A stretch of DNA of 64,000 nt from Clostridia bacterium. GTDB lineage: Bacteria; Bacillota; Clostridia; Oscillospirales; Acutalibacteraceae. The stretch spans positions 92,123-156,122 of the forward strand of contig JAFQJH010000008.1 of the NCBI GenBank assembly GCA_017415025.1, read 5' to 3'. A model generated the notes under the pieces. That model saw only the letters and a program-made list of their open reading frames with translations, did not search any database and had not been told where the DNA came from. How positions within the stretch are numbered: the stretch's first letter is position 1; the number at the start of each line of letters is the position of its first letter. The translations under genes and the position numbers were made by a program. Below are positions 35,156 to 46,078 of the stretch, one piece after another.

Positions 35156-36707
35156 AAACACACTTGCCACTAATGTCAATGAAAAAATCTCGCTGAAGGA
35201 ATACGTTGCGTTCGGTTCAAGCACCGCCGTATCCAAGGCAGCAACCGCAATGAGCGGTTTCTTTGGCGGACTTGTTGCTTCAACATATTTAGGACTCAGC
35301 GACAAGGCATTCGCCACATACAGCACAATTATTTTTATTCTCGGCTTCTGGGACATTGCAAATGACGTTATTGTTTCAAGCTTTCTTGACAAGAGCCGAA
35401 AAACCTTCGGCAATTGGGGACGCTTCAAGCCGTGGCTGATGCTGATGATTATCCCCTGCAACCTCGTTGTTATTCTTCAGACACTTCCCCTGCGCGCCTG
35501 GTTTCCCGAAATCAGCGATGTTTTCAAGGTTGCGTACCTTGTTCTGCTGTTTTTCCTGAATGATGCTTTCAGCACCTTCTACAATGCGGCTCTTACCGCA
35601 CTCAACGCAAGACGTACCACCAACAATATGGAGCGTGGCTACATTGCGGCGATTGAAAGCATACTCACATCATCAATCGGCGCCTGCGGTACATACATCG
35701 CGGCTGTGCTGCCGTATCTTATGCCGAATCTTTCAGAAGCAGAGAGATATTTCTACGGCTTCAGCGTTGTAACCATTCTTGCAATCCCGCTGACAATATG
35801 GAATATTATTGTTACAAAGGAACGAATCGCCGAGCCGCCTAAGGTTGAAGCTCCGAAGCTTCGCGAGGTTTACAAGCACATTATCCAGAACAAGCCGCTG
35901 ATGATGTATATGTTTTCCGAAATTCTTGCTCACGGTATGTCCGTCGGCTACGGTCTTATGACTTATGCATTCATCACCTGCTTCAAAACAGAGCAGTTTA
36001 CACTCACACTTTTCAGGGGCACGCCGTTTCAGTTTGAATATGTTTATAACGACGGTAACTTCGCAGCTCTTTTATCAGTAGCATCAATCGCCTCATTTGT
36101 TACGACAGGAATTTCACTCTTCCTTGCTCCGATTGTGCGCAAGTGGGTTGACGATAAAATACTTTATATTGCAACAAGACTCGGAACAGGTATCTGCTAC
36201 ACCGCTATGTTCATTTCTGTTTTCCCGTTTGAGGCACACACTCCCGCACAGATTTTTGTACGCATCGTTATCTGGTATGCCATCCACGGACTGACAACAG
36301 GCTTCTACCAGACTATTCCGAATCTTATCCAGATGGCAGCTTATGACTACGCCGAATACAAATTCGGAGAAAGAAACGAAGCAACCGTCAGCTCGGTTAA
36401 AAATACCCTTTCGAGAATCCTCGGAAACTGTACGAACTATGTTACAAATCTTTTCCTTATCTATGTCGGCTACAAGCAGTTCGCAGAAACACCCGAGCTT
36501 ATGCCGACCGAGGCAAAATCAAGCCTGATTTATCTGTTCGCAATTCTACCTGCTATCTTCTCCTACCTTGCAGTTATCCCGATGCTTTTCTATAAGCTCT
36601 CGGGTAAAAAGCACAAGGAGATTGCCGATGAGCTTGAGGCACGCAGACAGCATAACCTCGATGAAATCAATCATCTTGAAAAGGAAAAAGAGTCTGTTGA
36701 GGCTTAA
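35142..36707 (+). CDS. GPH-type MFS transporter, coupled to the metallophosphoesterase
   Basis: A 521-residue membrane protein with about 12 helices. WDIANDVIVSSFLDKSRK and GRFKPWLML form the MelB-like cytoplasmic loop, supporting the glycoside-pentoside-hexuronide symporter branch. The start ATG with GAGGTG 5 bases upstream lies inside the preceding gene (14-base overlap). The C-terminus is a charged helical tail (HLEKEKESVEA). The substrate is not predictable, but the tight coupling to a phosphoesterase is unusual for a sugar symporter. Confidence 0.85.
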   Translation: MKKIKNTLATNVNEKISLKEYVAFGSSTAVSKAATAMSGFFGGLVASTYLGLSDKAFATYSTIIFILGFWDIANDVIVSSFLDKSRKTFGNWGRFKPWLMLMIIPCNLVVILQTLPLRAWFPEISDVFKVAYLVLLFFLNDAFSTFYNAALTALNARRTTNNMERGYIAAIESILTSSIGACGTYIAAVLPYLMPNLSEAERYFYGFSVVTILAIPLTIWNIIVTKERIAEPPKVEAPKLREVYKHIIQNKPLMMYMFSEILAHGMSVGYGLMTYAFITCFKTEQFTLTLFRGTPFQFEYVYNDGNFAALLSVASIASFVTTGISLFLAPIVRKWVDDKILYIATRLGTGICYTAMFISVFPFEAHTPAQIFVRIVIWYAIHGLTTGFYQTIPNLIQMAAYDYAEYKFGERNEATVSSVKNTLSRILGNCTNYVTNLFLIYVGYKQFAETPELMPTEAKSSLIYLFAILPAIFSYLAVIPMLFYKLSGKKHKEIADELEARRQHNLDEINHLEKEKESVEA

Positions 36708-36710
36708 CAA

Positions 36711-36753
36711 AATACAACAAAAAAACACCCGCGGTATTTCTACCGTGGGTGTT
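36711..36753. terminator. Bidirectional terminator, end of the ribosomal cluster
   Basis: AACACCCGCGGTA (36724-36736) pairs with TACCGTGGGTGTT (36741-36753) around TTTC. On the minus strand it is followed by TTTTTTTGTTG, making it the strong stop for the S10-spc-alpha operon. The plus-strand tail GAATTTTG is weaker. Confidence 0.9.
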
Positions 36754-36777
36754 GAATTTTGTTCGGATTATACCTGA

Positions 36778-37134
36778 TTATTTAGACTCAACATCAACGA
36801 GCTCGATGATACACATCTCTGATGCGTCACCGCGACGTGTGCCTGTCTTAATAATACGGCAATAACCGCCGTTTACGTCCTTATATTTGGGAGCAATCTC
36901 ATCAAAGAGCTTTTTAACAACGTCCTTCTTAGTAACGTATGCCAAAACCTGTCTTTTTGAGTGAAGGTCATTTGTCTTTGCGATGGTGATCATTTTTTCA
37001 GCCATTGCGCGAACTTCCTTTGCTCTTGTAACGGTGGTCTCTATTCTGCCGCTTTCCAAAAGGTATGTTACCATGCCTCTGAGCATTGACTTACGATGGT
37101 CACTTGCTCTTCCAAGCTTTCTTGAACCTGGCAT
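36778..37134 (-). CDS. rplQ: 50S ribosomal protein L17
   Basis: 118 residues, the usual size. The N-terminus [18 protein letters not shown] and the block [19 protein letters not shown] identify L17, a 23S rRNA-binding protein of the 50S subunit. It is the last gene of the cluster, 52 bases after rpoA and 25 bases before the operon terminator. Confidence 0.98.
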   Translation of the reverse strand: MPGSRKLGRASDHRKSMLRGMVTYLLESGRIETTVTRAKEVRAMAEKMITIAKTNDLHSKRQVLAYVTKKDVVKKLFDEIAPKYKDVNGGYCRIIKTGTRRGDASEMCIIELVDVESK

Positions 37135-37186
37135 TTAAAGTCACTCCTTTACCGTTAGTTGTAAAAATGATTATTACAGTTTCTTA

Positions 37187-38137
37187 TTAGTCTTCGTCCC
37201 TGCGAAGATCATAGCCGAGGGATGTAAGCTTTGCAACAACCTCATCAAGAGATTTCTTACCAAGGTTACGAACCTTCATCATATCATCTTCGGACTTGCC
37301 GATAAGATCTTCAACTGTATTGATTCCTGCTCTCTTCAAGCAGTTAAAAGAGCGCACAGACAGGTCAAGTTCCTCAATGGTCATCTCCAAGACTTTTTCT
37401 TTACCACTCTTATTGTTTTCAACCATGATCTCAGTTTCAAAAGCCTCATCGGAGAGGTCTCCAAAGAGACTGAGATGCTCGTTGAGGATCTTGGCGCCAA
37501 GAGAAACGGCTTCCTTTGCAGAAATTGTACCGTTTGTCCACACCTCAAGTGTAAGTTTGTCATAGTCAGTAATCTGACCGACACGTGTGTTCTCGACTGT
37601 GTAATTTACCTTTAATACCGGTGAATAAATTGAGTCGATTGCAATAACGCCGATAGGCGGCTGAAGATACTGCTTGTTGCGCTCTGCAGAAACATATCCT
37701 CTGCCCTTACTGCAAGTGATCTCCATCACTACGTGAGCGTCGCTGTCAAGAGATGCGATATGAAGCTCGGGATTGAGAATCTCAACTTCTGAATCGGTCT
37801 TGAAGTCGCCTGCAGTGAGTTCACCTTCACCTTTTACATCCACGTACATTGTCTTCGGACCGTCGCCGTGGATTTTAAGGATAACGCTCTTCAAATTAAG
37901 TACGATTTCCGTAACGTCTTCCTTAACGCCGGGAATCGTTGAGAATTCGTGAAGAATTCCATCAATCTTAACGGAAGTAATTGCGTAGCCCGGTAATGAA
38001 GAAAGGAGTACACGTCTGAGGCTGTTGCCGAGAGTTGTACCATATCCTCTCTCCAAGGGTTCTACGACAAATTTACCGTAAGTACCGTCAGGTAAAACAT
38101 CGGCTGTTTCGATTCTTGGTTTCTCTATGCCAATCAT
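37187..38137 (-). CDS. rpoA: RNA polymerase alpha subunit
   Basis: 316 residues. The N-terminal assembly domain (about 1-230) contains [20 protein letters not shown], where the alpha dimer and the beta/beta' contacts form. A linker leads to the C-terminal domain (about 248-310), where [22 protein letters not shown] carries the helix-hairpin-helix that binds UP-element DNA and activators. It lies between rpsD and rplQ as in most Firmicutes. Confidence 0.98.
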   Translation of the reverse strand: MIGIEKPRIETADVLPDGTYGKFVVEPLERGYGTTLGNSLRRVLLSSLPGYAITSVKIDGILHEFSTIPGVKEDVTEIVLNLKSVILKIHGDGPKTMYVDVKGEGELTAGDFKTDSEVEILNPELHIASLDSDAHVVMEITCSKGRGYVSAERNKQYLQPPIGVIAIDSIYSPVLKVNYTVENTRVGQITDYDKLTLEVWTNGTISAKEAVSLGAKILNEHLSLFGDLSDEAFETEIMVENNKSGKEKVLEMTIEELDLSVRSFNCLKRAGINTVEDLIGKSEDDMMKVRNLGKKSLDEVVAKLTSLGYDLRRDED

Positions 38138-38176
38138 TCAAAACCCTCCTTGTTATATTAAGTATACGGTTAATTA

Positions 38177-38800
38177 TTATTTTGAATAAAGCTCGACGAT
38201 AAGCTGTTCCTCAACAGGACAAGCAATCTGATCTCTCTCGGGGAGAGCTACAATCTTAGCTTCTGTGTCAGATGTCTTGTCAAGCCACTGCGGAACAGGA
38301 CGAGCACCGTTTGACTCAAGGACTGCCTTGATTTTTACACTATCCTTGCTGGAATCAGCGATAGCGATTACATCGCCAGCCTTCACGAGGTATGAAGGAA
38401 TGTTTACCTTACGGCCGTTTACTGTGAAATGACCATGTGTTACGAGCTGTCTGCCTTCTGCTCTTGAGCTTGACCAGCCAAGAAGATAAACAACGTTATC
38501 AAGACGGCTTTCGCAGATTCTGAGAAGGTTTGTACCTGTCATACCCTGCTTACGCTCTGCTGTAAGGAAATAGTTATAGAACTGACTTTCCGGAATACCG
38601 TAATATCTCTTAGCCTGCTGCTTTGCACGAAGCTGGAGACCATACTCGGAAGTCTTTTTGCGGCTCTGACCGTGCTGGCCGGGGGCGTATGAACGACGCT
38701 CAAGTGCGCACTTTCCTGTATAGCATCTTTCGCCTTTAAGGAAAAGCTTCTTGCCCTCACGGCGGCACATCTTACATACCGCGCCGGTATATCTTGCCAT
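38177..38800 (-). CDS. rpsD: 30S ribosomal protein S4, zinc form
   Basis: 207 residues. Cys9, Cys12, Cys26 and Cys31 make the zinc-binding N-terminal motif, so this is the C+ form. The S4 RNA-binding domain follows ([12 protein letters not shown] onward, about 95-155). S4 nucleates 30S assembly and in Bacillus represses its own synthesis. AGGAGG precedes the ATG. The gene sits between rpsK and rpoA. Confidence 0.98.
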   Translation of the reverse strand: MARYTGAVCKMCRREGKKLFLKGERCYTGKCALERRSYAPGQHGQSRKKTSEYGLQLRAKQQAKRYYGIPESQFYNYFLTAERKQGMTGTNLLRICESRLDNVVYLLGWSSSRAEGRQLVTHGHFTVNGRKVNIPSYLVKAGDVIAIADSSKDSVKIKAVLESNGARPVPQWLDKTSDTEAKIVALPERDQIACPVEEQLIVELYSK

Positions 38801-38828
38801 TTGTAGTTACACCTCCTGAAATTATAGG

Positions 38829-39236
38829 TTATACACGTCTTCTCTTCGGCGGGCGGCAGCCGTTATGAGGAATCGGAGTTACGTCCTTGATAAGGCTAAC
38901 TTCGAGACCTGCTGTCTGCAATGCTCTGATTGCAGCTTCACGTCCTGCTCCCGGACCCTTAACGTAAACCTCAACAGTTTTCATACCATGCTCCATAGCA
39001 GCCTTTGCAGCTACTTCTGCAGCAGTCTGAGCTGCGAACGGAGTTGACTTCTTTGAACCTCTGAAGCCCATCTCACCTGCTGATGCCCATGATACTGCAT
39101 TACCCTGCGTATCGCTGATGGTAACGATAGTATTGTTGAAGGTGGATTGGATATGAGCTGCGCCGCGTTCAATATTCTTGCGCTCACGGCGTCTGCGAGT
39201 TGCAGTGCCCTTCTTAGCGGAACCCTTAGGTGCCAT
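38829..39236 (-). CDS. rpsK: 30S ribosomal protein S11
   Basis: 135 residues. [20 protein letters not shown] and the C-terminal [18 protein letters not shown] block (key residues PHNGCRPPK) are diagnostic for this platform protein near the mRNA exit. Its N-terminus is rich in Lys/Arg. It is 15 bases downstream of rpsM, with GGAGGG before the ATG. Confidence 0.98.
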   Translation of the reverse strand: MAPKGSAKKGTATRRRRERKNIERGAAHIQSTFNNTIVTISDTQGNAVSWASAGEMGFRGSKKSTPFAAQTAAEVAAKAAMEHGMKTVEVYVKGPGAGREAAIRALQTAGLEVSLIKDVTPIPHNGCRPPKRRRV

Positions 39237-39251
39237 ATTATCCCTCCTAAA

Positions 39252-39620
39252 TTACTTCTTCTTGTTAGCAATGGTCTTCTTCGGACCCTTGCGTGTACGA
39301 GCGTTTGTCTTTGAGCGCTGACCTCTTACGGGCAGGCCCTTTCTGTGGCGTACGCCACGATAACAACCGATTTCGATAAGTCTCTTGATATCGAAAGCAG
39401 TTTCTCTGCGGAGATCACCTTCAACCTTAACGTTGTGATCGATGTACTCACGCAATTTTGCTACATCATCTTCTGAAAGATCCTTAACTCTGATGTCAGG
39501 ATCTACGCCTGTAGCAGCGATAATGTCGCTTGCTGTCTTACGACCGATACCGAAAATGTAAGTAAGAGCGATTTCTACTCTCTTATCTCTCGGTAAGTCA
39601 ACACCTGATATACGCGCCAT
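39252..39620 (-). CDS. rpsM: 30S ribosomal protein S13
   Basis: 122 residues beginning [14 protein letters not shown]. The start at 39620 is preferred over an ATG six codons earlier because that ATG overlaps the GGAGGTG ribosome site. The helix-hairpin-helix [13 protein letters not shown] and the basic tail [12 protein letters not shown] are typical. It contacts S19 and tRNA at the subunit interface. Confidence 0.97.
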   Translation of the reverse strand: MARISGVDLPRDKRVEIALTYIFGIGRKTASDIIAATGVDPDIRVKDLSEDDVAKLREYIDHNVKVEGDLRRETAFDIKRLIEIGCYRGVRHRKGLPVRGQRSKTNARTRKGPKKTIANKKK

Positions 39621-39655
39621 TCTCAGTTGCACCTCCATAAATGGTTTGCGTCGGA

Positions 39656-39769
39656 TTAACCCTGACGCTGTTTGTGCTTAGGATTCTCACAGATAACCAT
39701 GATTTTTCCCTTGCGCTTAATAATCTTGCACTTCTCGCAAATTTTCTTTACAGAAGGTCTGACTTTCAT
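39656..39769 (-). CDS. rpmJ: 50S ribosomal protein L36, zinc form
   Basis: 37 residues. Cys11, Cys14, Cys27 and His32 form the zinc ribbon (CEKCK, then VICENPKH), so this is the C+ type. It starts MKVRPSVKK and ends HKQRQG. It lies in its conserved place between infA and rpsM, with AGGAGG upstream of the ATG. Confidence 0.97.
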   Translation of the reverse strand: MKVRPSVKKICEKCKIIKRKGKIMVICENPKHKQRQG

Positions 39770-39802
39770 TTGAATGCCCTCCTTGAAAAATTAGCCTTTA
39801 GC

Positions 39803-40021
39803 TTATTTTGATCGCCATGTTATTCGTCCACGGGTGAGGTCGTACGGCGAAACTTCGACCGTCACCTTGTCTCCGGGAAGGATGCGAATATAATTCATTC
39901 TGAGCTTTCCCGAAATTACAGCTAAAATTTTGTGACCGTTTTCGAGCTCAACCTGGAAGTTTGCGTTGGGCAGTGCCTCAACAACAACGCCTTCAAGCTC
40001 GAGCATATCCTGCTTTGACAT
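39803..40021 (-). CDS. infA: Translation initiation factor IF-1
   Basis: 72 residues, an S1-like OB fold that binds the 30S A site during initiation. [20 protein letters not shown] and [11 protein letters not shown] (usual ending RITYR) are recognisable. It follows map by 13 bases. No KOW-domain gene is inserted between map and infA, as happens in some Clostridia. Confidence 0.97.
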   Translation of the reverse strand: MSKQDMLELEGVVVEALPNANFQVELENGHKILAVISGKLRMNYIRILPGDKVTVEVSPYDLTRGRITWRSK

Positions 40022-40034
40022 TGACTGAACCTCC

Positions 40035-40784
40035 TTAAAGCAGAGTTAGTATCTTTGGACCGCTTGGCGTTATAGCCACAGTGTGTTCAAAGTGTGCTGA
40101 CAGCTTACCGTCTCTGGTTTTTACTGTCCAGCCGTCGGGTAATGTTTTGACCCCCGCAGCGCCCATATTTATCATAGGCTCGATTGCGATTGTCATACCC
40201 GGCAGCAGGCGAACTCCCCTACCGGGTGTTCCGAAATTCGGTACACTGGGTTCCTCATGGAGAGCCTTACCTATTCCGTGTCCGATAAACTCGCGGACAA
40301 CCGAAAAGCCTCTCGCCTCGCAATACTGTGCGATTGCCGAACCGATGTCTCCGACTCTGCCGCCTGCGACAGCCTTTTGAATGCCGACATAAAGGCTTTC
40401 TCTGGTCGTGTCGCACAGCCGCTTCGCCTCGGAGCTGATTGCTCCTGCAGCGAAAGTAGCAGCATTGTCGCCGTTGTATCCGTTCAGTCTGGCGCCAAGG
40501 TCAATGCTGACGATGTCGCCCTCTTTTATCACACGCTTTTTGCTCGGTATTCCATGAATAACCTCATCGTTTATGGAAATGCATGCCGTAGCAGGATAGC
40601 CGTTGTAATTAAGGAAGTTTGGCTCTGCGCCGCATTTCTTAATGTAATCGTAGGCTATTTTATCTATCTCAGCGGTTGTTACACCCGGCTGGACAGCCTC
40701 TCCTGCTAACTTTAATGCTCCCGCCGAAATGATGCAGGCTTCTCTCATAAGAGCCAGCTCTCGGTTCGTTTTGAGCACTATCAT
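40035..40784 (-). CDS. map: Methionine aminopeptidase, type I
   Basis: 249 residues. The pita-bread metal ligands are present: Asp in [10 protein letters not shown] and in [10 protein letters not shown], His in [14 protein letters not shown], Glu in IAIEPMI, and Glu in HFEHTVAI. It removes N-terminal Met from nascent proteins. It starts 2 bases after the adk stop, so translation is coupled. There is no N-terminal zinc-finger extension. Confidence 0.97.
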   Translation of the reverse strand: MIVLKTNRELALMREACIISAGALKLAGEAVQPGVTTAEIDKIAYDYIKKCGAEPNFLNYNGYPATACISINDEVIHGIPSKKRVIKEGDIVSIDLGARLNGYNGDNAATFAAGAISSEAKRLCDTTRESLYVGIQKAVAGGRVGDIGSAIAQYCEARGFSVVREFIGHGIGKALHEEPSVPNFGTPGRGVRLLPGMTIAIEPMINMGAAGVKTLPDGWTVKTRDGKLSAHFEHTVAITPSGPKILTLL

Positions 40785-40786
40785 GC

Positions 40787-41419
40787 TTAATCCTCCAATG
40801 CCTTGAGAGTGAGTGCTGAAGTATCAGCAACCTCCTCCTGGCCTTCAACTACTCGAAGGATACCCTTGTTTGAGTAGTAATCCTTGAGAGGCTCTGTCTG
40901 CTCGTGGTAGATCTCGAGTCTTTCAAGTACTGTATCGGGATGATCGTCCTTACGCTGAATAAGCTCAGCGCCGCAAGCATCGCAGACACCCTCCTGCTTA
41001 GGAGCTTTATACTCCAGGTGGTAGGAGGCGCCGCATGCCTTGCAGACACGTCTGCCCGACATTCTCGCTGCAATCTTCTCATCAGGAACCTCGATATCAA
41101 CAACGCGGTCGATTTCGATGCCCATAGCATCAAGTGCTTCTGCCTGAGGGATTGTACGCGGGAAACCGTCAAGGATGAAACCGTTTGCACAGTCATCCTT
41201 TGCAAGTCTGTCCTTGATGATGCCGATAACGACTTCATCGGGAACGAGCTTGCCTGCGTCTATATAAGACTTAGCTTTAAGTCCCATCTCCGTGCCCTTT
41301 GCAAGAGCATCACGGATGATGTTGCCCGTTGAAATTGCAGGAATTTTAAGAGCTTCGCAGATAACCTCTGCCTGTGTGCCCTTACCCGCACCGGGAGCTC
41401 CGAGAAGAATTAACTTCAT
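40787..41419 (-). CDS. adk: Adenylate kinase, zinc-LID form
   Basis: 210 residues; AMP + ATP to 2 ADP. The P-loop is [10 protein letters not shown] (7-16). The LID carries four Cys (CKACG near 128-132 and CDACG near 148-152) that bind zinc in Gram-positive enzymes. The start at 41419 is set by AAGGAG 8 bases upstream; an in-frame ATG eight codons earlier lies in the secY-adk gap without a site. It is located between secY and map as usual. Confidence 0.97.
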   Translation of the reverse strand: MKLILLGAPGAGKGTQAEVICEALKIPAISTGNIIRDALAKGTEMGLKAKSYIDAGKLVPDEVVIGIIKDRLAKDDCANGFILDGFPRTIPQAEALDAMGIEIDRVVDIEVPDEKIAARMSGRRVCKACGASYHLEYKAPKQEGVCDACGAELIQRKDDHPDTVLERLEIYHEQTEPLKDYYSNKGILRVVEGQEEVADTSALTLKALED

Positions 41420-41435
41420 AACGTAATCTCCTTTA

Positions 41436-42773
41436 TCAGTCAAGGAATCCCTTGTAGTGACGCATCATCATCTGTGATTCAAGCTGCTTAACAGTTTCAA
41501 GAGCTACACCAACAAGAATGATGATTGATGTACCGCCGAGTGAAACCTGCATCGGAACCTTGAACGCAGTTGTGAGCAACTGGAACAAGATCGGGAACAA
41601 TGCAACAACTGAAAGAAGAAGAGCGCCGAGCAATGTAATTCTTGACAAAACTCTCTGAATATAATCAGAAGTCGGCTTGCCGGGACGGATGCCCGGGATT
41701 GCACCGCTGTTCTTACGGATATTGTTAGCCATTTCAATGGGGTTGTACTGAATTGAAGCATAGAAATATGCAAAGAAGATAATGAGAACAAAATACAGGA
41801 TTGCATATACCCAGCTTGAACTCTGGAAGTACTTGAAGAAGTGGTCGTACCAGCCTTCACCCGGCTCTGCACCAACGAAAAGGTTGATTGTCGGAGGAAG
41901 TGAAAGGATGGAGCTTGCGAAGATAACGGGCATAACACCTGACATATTAACCTTGATAGGAATATGTGTGCTCTGGCCGCCGTACATCTTACGACCAACA
42001 ACTCTCTTAGCGTACTGAACGGGGATACGACGCTCTGAGTTATCCATCCATACGATGTAAGCAATCATAAGGATGAGGCAGAGTGCAACAGCTACTGAAA
42101 GAACTGAATATGCACCGCCGAATGAGAAGTAACCGCCGTCGGGGCTGAAGAGTGTTGCGATGATTGTGGGAACACGAGCAACGATACCTGCGAAAAGAAT
42201 GAGCGAAATACCGTTACCGATACCCTTTTCGTTAATCTGCTCACCGAGCCACATAATAAGTGCTGTACCTGCAGTGAAGCAGAGGATAATAACGAGTGCC
42301 TGGAAAAATGCTGCAAAGCCTGTGAAGGGCTTGCCTGCAGCGTCCTCAAGAAGGAAGCCGTTACCGCGAAGGTAGAAGTAGTATGCAGTTGACTGCATAA
42401 GACCGAGAACAACTGTTACGTAACGTGTAATTGTTGCAATCTTCTTACGGCCTTCTTCGCCGTCCTTTGCAAGACGCTCAAGAGCAGGAATAGCTACTGT
42501 CAAAAGCTGGATGATAATCGAGCTGTTGATGTACGGTGTGATTGACATTGCGAAAATCGTACCGTAGCTGAAAGCATTACCTGTCATCATGTTGAGGTAT
42601 TCCATAAATGTACCGGACATCTGTGCATCGTTGAAAATACCGTCTGCACCGGCGTTAACGAACGGTACAGGGATAGCTGCACCGATACGGAAAATGAGAA
42701 GAATCAATGCTGTGAACAGGATCTTCTTACGAAGATCAGGAATTTTCCATGCGTTCGCAAGTGTCTTCAACAT
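41436..42773 (-). CDS. secY: Preprotein translocase subunit SecY
   Basis: 445 residues with ten membrane helices, forming the protein-conducting channel with SecE and the SecG encoded at 27692-27943. Recognisable pieces are the N-terminal [18 protein letters not shown]-equivalent [17 protein letters not shown], and the cytosolic loop [13 protein letters not shown]. It starts 1 base after the rplO stop, so coupling is tight. It exports the signal-peptide proteins seen elsewhere in this window. Confidence 0.98.
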   Translation of the reverse strand: MLKTLANAWKIPDLRKKILFTALILLIFRIGAAIPVPFVNAGADGIFNDAQMSGTFMEYLNMMTGNAFSYGTIFAMSITPYINSSIIIQLLTVAIPALERLAKDGEEGRKKIATITRYVTVVLGLMQSTAYYFYLRGNGFLLEDAAGKPFTGFAAFFQALVIILCFTAGTALIMWLGEQINEKGIGNGISLILFAGIVARVPTIIATLFSPDGGYFSFGGAYSVLSVAVALCLILMIAYIVWMDNSERRIPVQYAKRVVGRKMYGGQSTHIPIKVNMSGVMPVIFASSILSLPPTINLFVGAEPGEGWYDHFFKYFQSSSWVYAILYFVLIIFFAYFYASIQYNPIEMANNIRKNSGAIPGIRPGKPTSDYIQRVLSRITLLGALLLSVVALFPILFQLLTTAFKVPMQVSLGGTSIIILVGVALETVKQLESQMMMRHYKGFLD

Positions 42774-42774
42774 G

Positions 42775-43218
42775 TCAGATCACCTCTGCATTTCCGCCTG
42801 CTGCCTCAATCTTCTGCTTTGCAGACTCTGAGAAAGCATCAGCTTTTACAGTAAGCTTCTTTGAAAGCTCGCCATTGCCGAGGATTTTGATACCATCAAA
42901 AGAATTCTTTACAAGACCGACCTGCTTGAGTGACTCTACGTCAACAACAGCGCCGTTCTCAAATCTCGCTTCAAGATCAGCTACATTAACTGCAACGATC
43001 TCCTTGCGGAAAATGTTGTTGAAACCTCTCTTGGGAAGACGTCTCTGTAAAGGCATCTGGCCGCCTTCGAAGCCTGCGCGCATACCGCGACCTGCTCTTG
43101 CCTTCTGGCCCTTATGACCTTTACCTGCAGTTTTACCCTGACCGGAACCTGCACCTCTACCGATACGCTTACGCTCCTTTGTTGAGCCAGCTGCCGGTGA
43201 AAGTTCGTGCAACTTCAT
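42775..43218 (-). CDS. rplO: 50S ribosomal protein L15
   Basis: 147 residues. The Gly-rich [20 protein letters not shown] extension threads into 23S rRNA. The start at 43218 (MKLHELSP) is chosen over the GTG three codons earlier, which is part of the AAGGAGGTG ribosome site. It is followed with a 1-base gap by secY. Confidence 0.97.
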   Translation of the reverse strand: MKLHELSPAAGSTKERKRIGRGAGSGQGKTAGKGHKGQKARAGRGMRAGFEGGQMPLQRRLPKRGFNNIFRKEIVAVNVADLEARFENGAVVDVESLKQVGLVKNSFDGIKILGNGELSKKLTVKADAFSESAKQKIEAAGGNAEVI

Positions 43219-43235
43219 AATTCGCACCTCCTTGC

Positions 43236-43415
43236 TTATGCTTCAGTTACCTCGAGAAGGTGTGAAATTTTCTTCACCTTACCGAGAGTCTGGGGGTTGT
43301 TCGGCTGAACAGCTACATCCCCGATCTTATGAAGACCAAGTGCATGAGCGGTGGCAATCTGGTCCTTTTTGCTTCCGATTAAGCTCTTGACAAGCTTTAC
43401 CTTAACATCTGCCAT
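43236..43415 (-). CDS. rpmD: 50S ribosomal protein L30
   Basis: 59 residues, starting [11 protein letters not shown] and continuing [20 protein letters not shown], the standard short bacterial L30. It lies between rpsE and rplO with AGGAGGG-type sites on both sides. Confidence 0.96.
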   Translation of the reverse strand: MADVKVKLVKSLIGSKKDQIATAHALGLHKIGDVAVQPNNPQTLGKVKKISHLLEVTEA

Positions 43416-43430
43416 TTTGAACCGCCCTCC

Positions 43431-43931
43431 TTAACCTAAAATTTCCTTTGCTGACTTGCCGCGAATTTCTGCAACCTCGTCAACAGTACGGAGTTTTGAG
43501 AGACCGTCAATTGTAGCTCTAACTACATTGCACGGATTGTTTGAACGCAATGCCTTTGAACGGATGTCCTTAATACCAACTGCCTCGAGAACGGCACGAA
43601 CCGGGCCGCCTGCGATAACACCTGTACCGGGTGCAGCGGGCTTAAGAAGAACAACGCCTGCGTCAAATTTACCAATAATCTCGTGAGGAATTGTTGTTCC
43701 TCTGAGAGATACTTTAATAAGGTTTTTCTTTGCATCTTCAATACCCTTACGGATAGCATCAGGAACTTCGCCTGACTTACCGATACCGAAACCTACTGTT
43801 CCGTTACCGTCGCCGACAACAACGAGTGCAGCGAACTTGAAGATACGGCCACCTTTAACTGTCTTAGAAACGCGGTTGATGGTAACAACGCGCTCCTGAA
43901 GCTCTAAAGCCGATGCATCAATCTTAGCCAA
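43431..43931 (-). CDS. rpsE: 30S ribosomal protein S5
   Basis: 166 residues. It has a dsRNA-binding-like N-domain ([20 protein letters not shown]) and a C-domain with [19 protein letters not shown]. It acts in decoding accuracy and mRNA helicase activity at the entry channel. AGGAGG lies before the ATG, and the gap to rplR is 17 bases. Confidence 0.98.
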   Translation of the reverse strand: MAKIDASALELQERVVTINRVSKTVKGGRIFKFAALVVVGDGNGTVGFGIGKSGEVPDAIRKGIEDAKKNLIKVSLRGTTIPHEIIGKFDAGVVLLKPAAPGTGVIAGGPVRAVLEAVGIKDIRSKALRSNNPCNVVRATIDGLSKLRTVDEVAEIRGKSAKEILG

Positions 43932-43948
43932 AAGTAATTCCTCCTTAC

Positions 43949-44308
43949 TTAGAACTTGAGGCCACCCTCACGGGCGCCTTCGGCCAGTTCCTGAACACGG
44001 CCGTGATAGATATAGCCGCCGCGGTCAAATACGCATTCTTCAATGCCTTTGTCCTTGGCACGCTGTGCGAGCGTTTCGCCCACTTTACGGGCTGCGGTTT
44101 TATTTCCGCCATATTCCACGAAATCCTTCTCAACAGTAGAAGCGCTGACAAGTGTTACGCCTGCCTCGTCGTCTATTAACTGAGCGTAGATGTGCTGTAA
44201 TGAGCGGAATACATCAAGGCGGGGACAAGCTGCTGTACCGGAGATCTTCTTACGAACTCTAGCATGACGAGCAAGTCTTGCCTTTTTACTGTCTGGTCTG
44301 TTAACCAT
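43949..44308 (-). CDS. rplR: 50S ribosomal protein L18
   Basis: 119 residues. [21 protein letters not shown] and the ending [24 protein letters not shown] (key FDRGG.YHGRV) are diagnostic for this 5S rRNA-binding protein. Confidence 0.98.
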   Translation of the reverse strand: MVNRPDSKKARLARHARVRKKISGTAACPRLDVFRSLQHIYAQLIDDEAGVTLVSASTVEKDFVEYGGNKTAARKVGETLAQRAKDKGIEECVFDRGGYIYHGRVQELAEGAREGGLKF

Positions 44309-44332
44309 AAGTTTTTCACTCCTTCATTAAGA

Positions 44333-44878
44333 TTATTTGCCACCCTTACCGGCTTTACCTTCCTTACGGCGGATATGTTCGTCTGCATACTTGATACCCT
44401 TACCCTTATAAGGCTCCGGAGGACGCTTTTCGCGTACTTCAGCGGCAAACTGACCTACCTTCTGTTTGTCAGGACCGGAAATAACGATTTTATTCGGATT
44501 GGGAACTTCAATCTTGATTCCCTCAGGCTGCTCCATAATAACTTTGTGAGAGAAACCGATGTTCAACTCAAGAGCGTTGCCTGTCATAGCTGCACGGTAA
44601 CCGATACCGTTGATCTCAAGCTCCTTGCTGTAGCCCTTGTTAACACCCTCAACCATATTAGCGATGAGTGTTCTTGTAAGGCCGTGGAGAGATCTGTTTT
44701 CTTTATTGTCATTAGGACGCTCAACAACAACTGCGTTGTCTTCGATCTTAATGAGCATATTGCTATTCATTGTTCTGGAAAGAGTACCCTGGGGACCCTT
44801 AACTGTAACAGTGCTGCCTTCAACGTTAACTTCAACGCCTGCAGGAATAGCTACGGGTAATTTACCAATTCGTGACAT
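44333..44878 (-). CDS. rplF: 50S ribosomal protein L6
   Basis: 181 residues with the duplicated L6 fold. It starts [15 protein letters not shown], and the C-terminal [14 protein letters not shown] is the rRNA-binding signature. It lies near the sarcin-ricin loop and factor-binding site. Confidence 0.98.
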   Translation of the reverse strand: MSRIGKLPVAIPAGVEVNVEGSTVTVKGPQGTLSRTMNSNMLIKIEDNAVVVERPNDNKENRSLHGLTRTLIANMVEGVNKGYSKELEINGIGYRAAMTGNALELNIGFSHKVIMEQPEGIKIEVPNPNKIVISGPDKQKVGQFAAEVREKRPPEPYKGKGIKYADEHIRRKEGKAGKGGK

Positions 44879-44893
44879 CCTTACAGCACCTCC

Positions 44894-45292
44894 TTACCAG
44901 ATGAATGCAAGAACTTCACCGCCGACGTTAGCCTTGCGTGCGTCCTTGTCAGTCATAATACCCTTTGATGTGGATACGATTGCAATGCCGAGGCCCTTCA
45001 TAACCTTGGGCATATCCTCGCAACCTGAATAGATACGTAAGCCGGGCTTGGAAACTCTACGTAAACCTGTGATAGCTGCGGTTTTATTCTGACCGTACTT
45101 GAGAGCGATTTCGATCATGCCCTGCTTACCGTCATCCTCAACCTTAAAGCCTTTGATATAGCCCTCATCAACAAGAATCTGAGCAATTGCCTTCTTCATG
45201 TTAGATGCGGGGATTTTGACAGAATCATGTTTTGCAGAACTTGCGTTGCGAATTCTGGTCAACATATCTGCGATTGAATCTGTAACTTGCAT
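44894..45292 (-). CDS. rpsH: 30S ribosomal protein S8
   Basis: 132 residues, starting [17 protein letters not shown] and ending with the [24 protein letters not shown] block. It binds 16S helix 21; in E. coli it also represses the spc operon at rplE, and I see no obvious mimic here. Confidence 0.98.
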   Translation of the reverse strand: MQVTDSIADMLTRIRNASSAKHDSVKIPASNMKKAIAQILVDEGYIKGFKVEDDGKQGMIEIALKYGQNKTAAITGLRRVSKPGLRIYSGCEDMPKVMKGLGIAIVSTSKGIMTDKDARKANVGGEVLAFIW

Positions 45293-45322
45293 ACCGTCAA
45301 CCTCCTTAATGCAATTGCTCGC

Positions 45323-45508
45323 TTACCAGCTTGCTTTCTTCACGCCGGGAATCTGTCCTGCGTGTGCAAGCTCTCTGAAGCAGATACGGCAAACTCCGTA
45401 CTTACGAAGATAGGCATGTGGTCTGCCGCAGATCTTACATCTGTTGTATGCTCTTGTTGAAAACTTAGCAGTTCTGGCCTGCTTAACCTTCATAGCTGTC
45501 TTTGCCAC
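45323..45508 (-). CDS. rpsN: 30S ribosomal protein S14, zinc form (type Z)
   Basis: 61 residues. Cys24, Cys27, Cys40 and Cys43 make the zinc ribbon, so this is the short Zn-dependent paralogue typical of Gram-positives. It is located between rplE (12-base gap) and rpsH. Confidence 0.98.
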   Translation of the reverse strand: MAKTAMKVKQARTAKFSTRAYNRCKICGRPHAYLRKYGVCRICFRELAHAGQIPGVKKASW

Positions 45509-45520
45509 AATAACCCCTCC

Positions 45521-46060
45521 TTATTTCGCAAACGGAGCGCCCATAAGTGTAAGCAACTCTCTAGCTTCTTCGTCTGTCTGTGCTGTGGTAACGAAGCAAA
45601 TGTCCATACCACGAACCTTATCTACCTTATCGTAATCGATTTCCGGGAAAATCAACTGCTCTTTGATACCCATGTTGTAGTTACCACGGCCGTCAAATGC
45701 GTCAGGATTGATACCACGGAAGTCACGAACTCTCGGAAGAGCGAGATTGAAGAATCTGTCGAGGAACTCGTACATTCTCTCGCCACGGAGTGTGACCTTA
45801 ACACCGATTGTCATGCCCTCACGGAGCTTGAAGTTAGCAACTGACTTCTTTGCCTTACAGAGATACGGCTTCTGGCCTGTGATCTGCATAAGGTCGCTAA
45901 CGATAGCGTCGATAGCCTTCGGGTTATCCTTTGCTTCGCCGCAGCCAACGTTGATAACAATCTTATCAAGCTTAGGGATCTGCATGACGCTCTTGTATTC
46001 GAATTTCTTCATCAAAGCCGGTGCGACTTCGTTTACATAGGCTTCTTTTAATCTTGCCAT
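45521..46060 (-). CDS. rplE: 50S ribosomal protein L5
   Basis: 179 residues. [14 protein letters not shown] and [16 protein letters not shown] are hallmark segments. It binds 5S rRNA with L18 and contacts S13 across the subunit interface. GGGAGGTAC precedes the ATG. Confidence 0.98.
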   Translation of the reverse strand: MARLKEAYVNEVAPALMKKFEYKSVMQIPKLDKIVINVGCGEAKDNPKAIDAIVSDLMQITGQKPYLCKAKKSVANFKLREGMTIGVKVTLRGERMYEFLDRFFNLALPRVRDFRGINPDAFDGRGNYNMGIKEQLIFPEIDYDKVDKVRGMDICFVTTAQTDEEARELLTLMGAPFAK

Positions 46061-46078
46061 GTGTCATGTACCTCCCTA

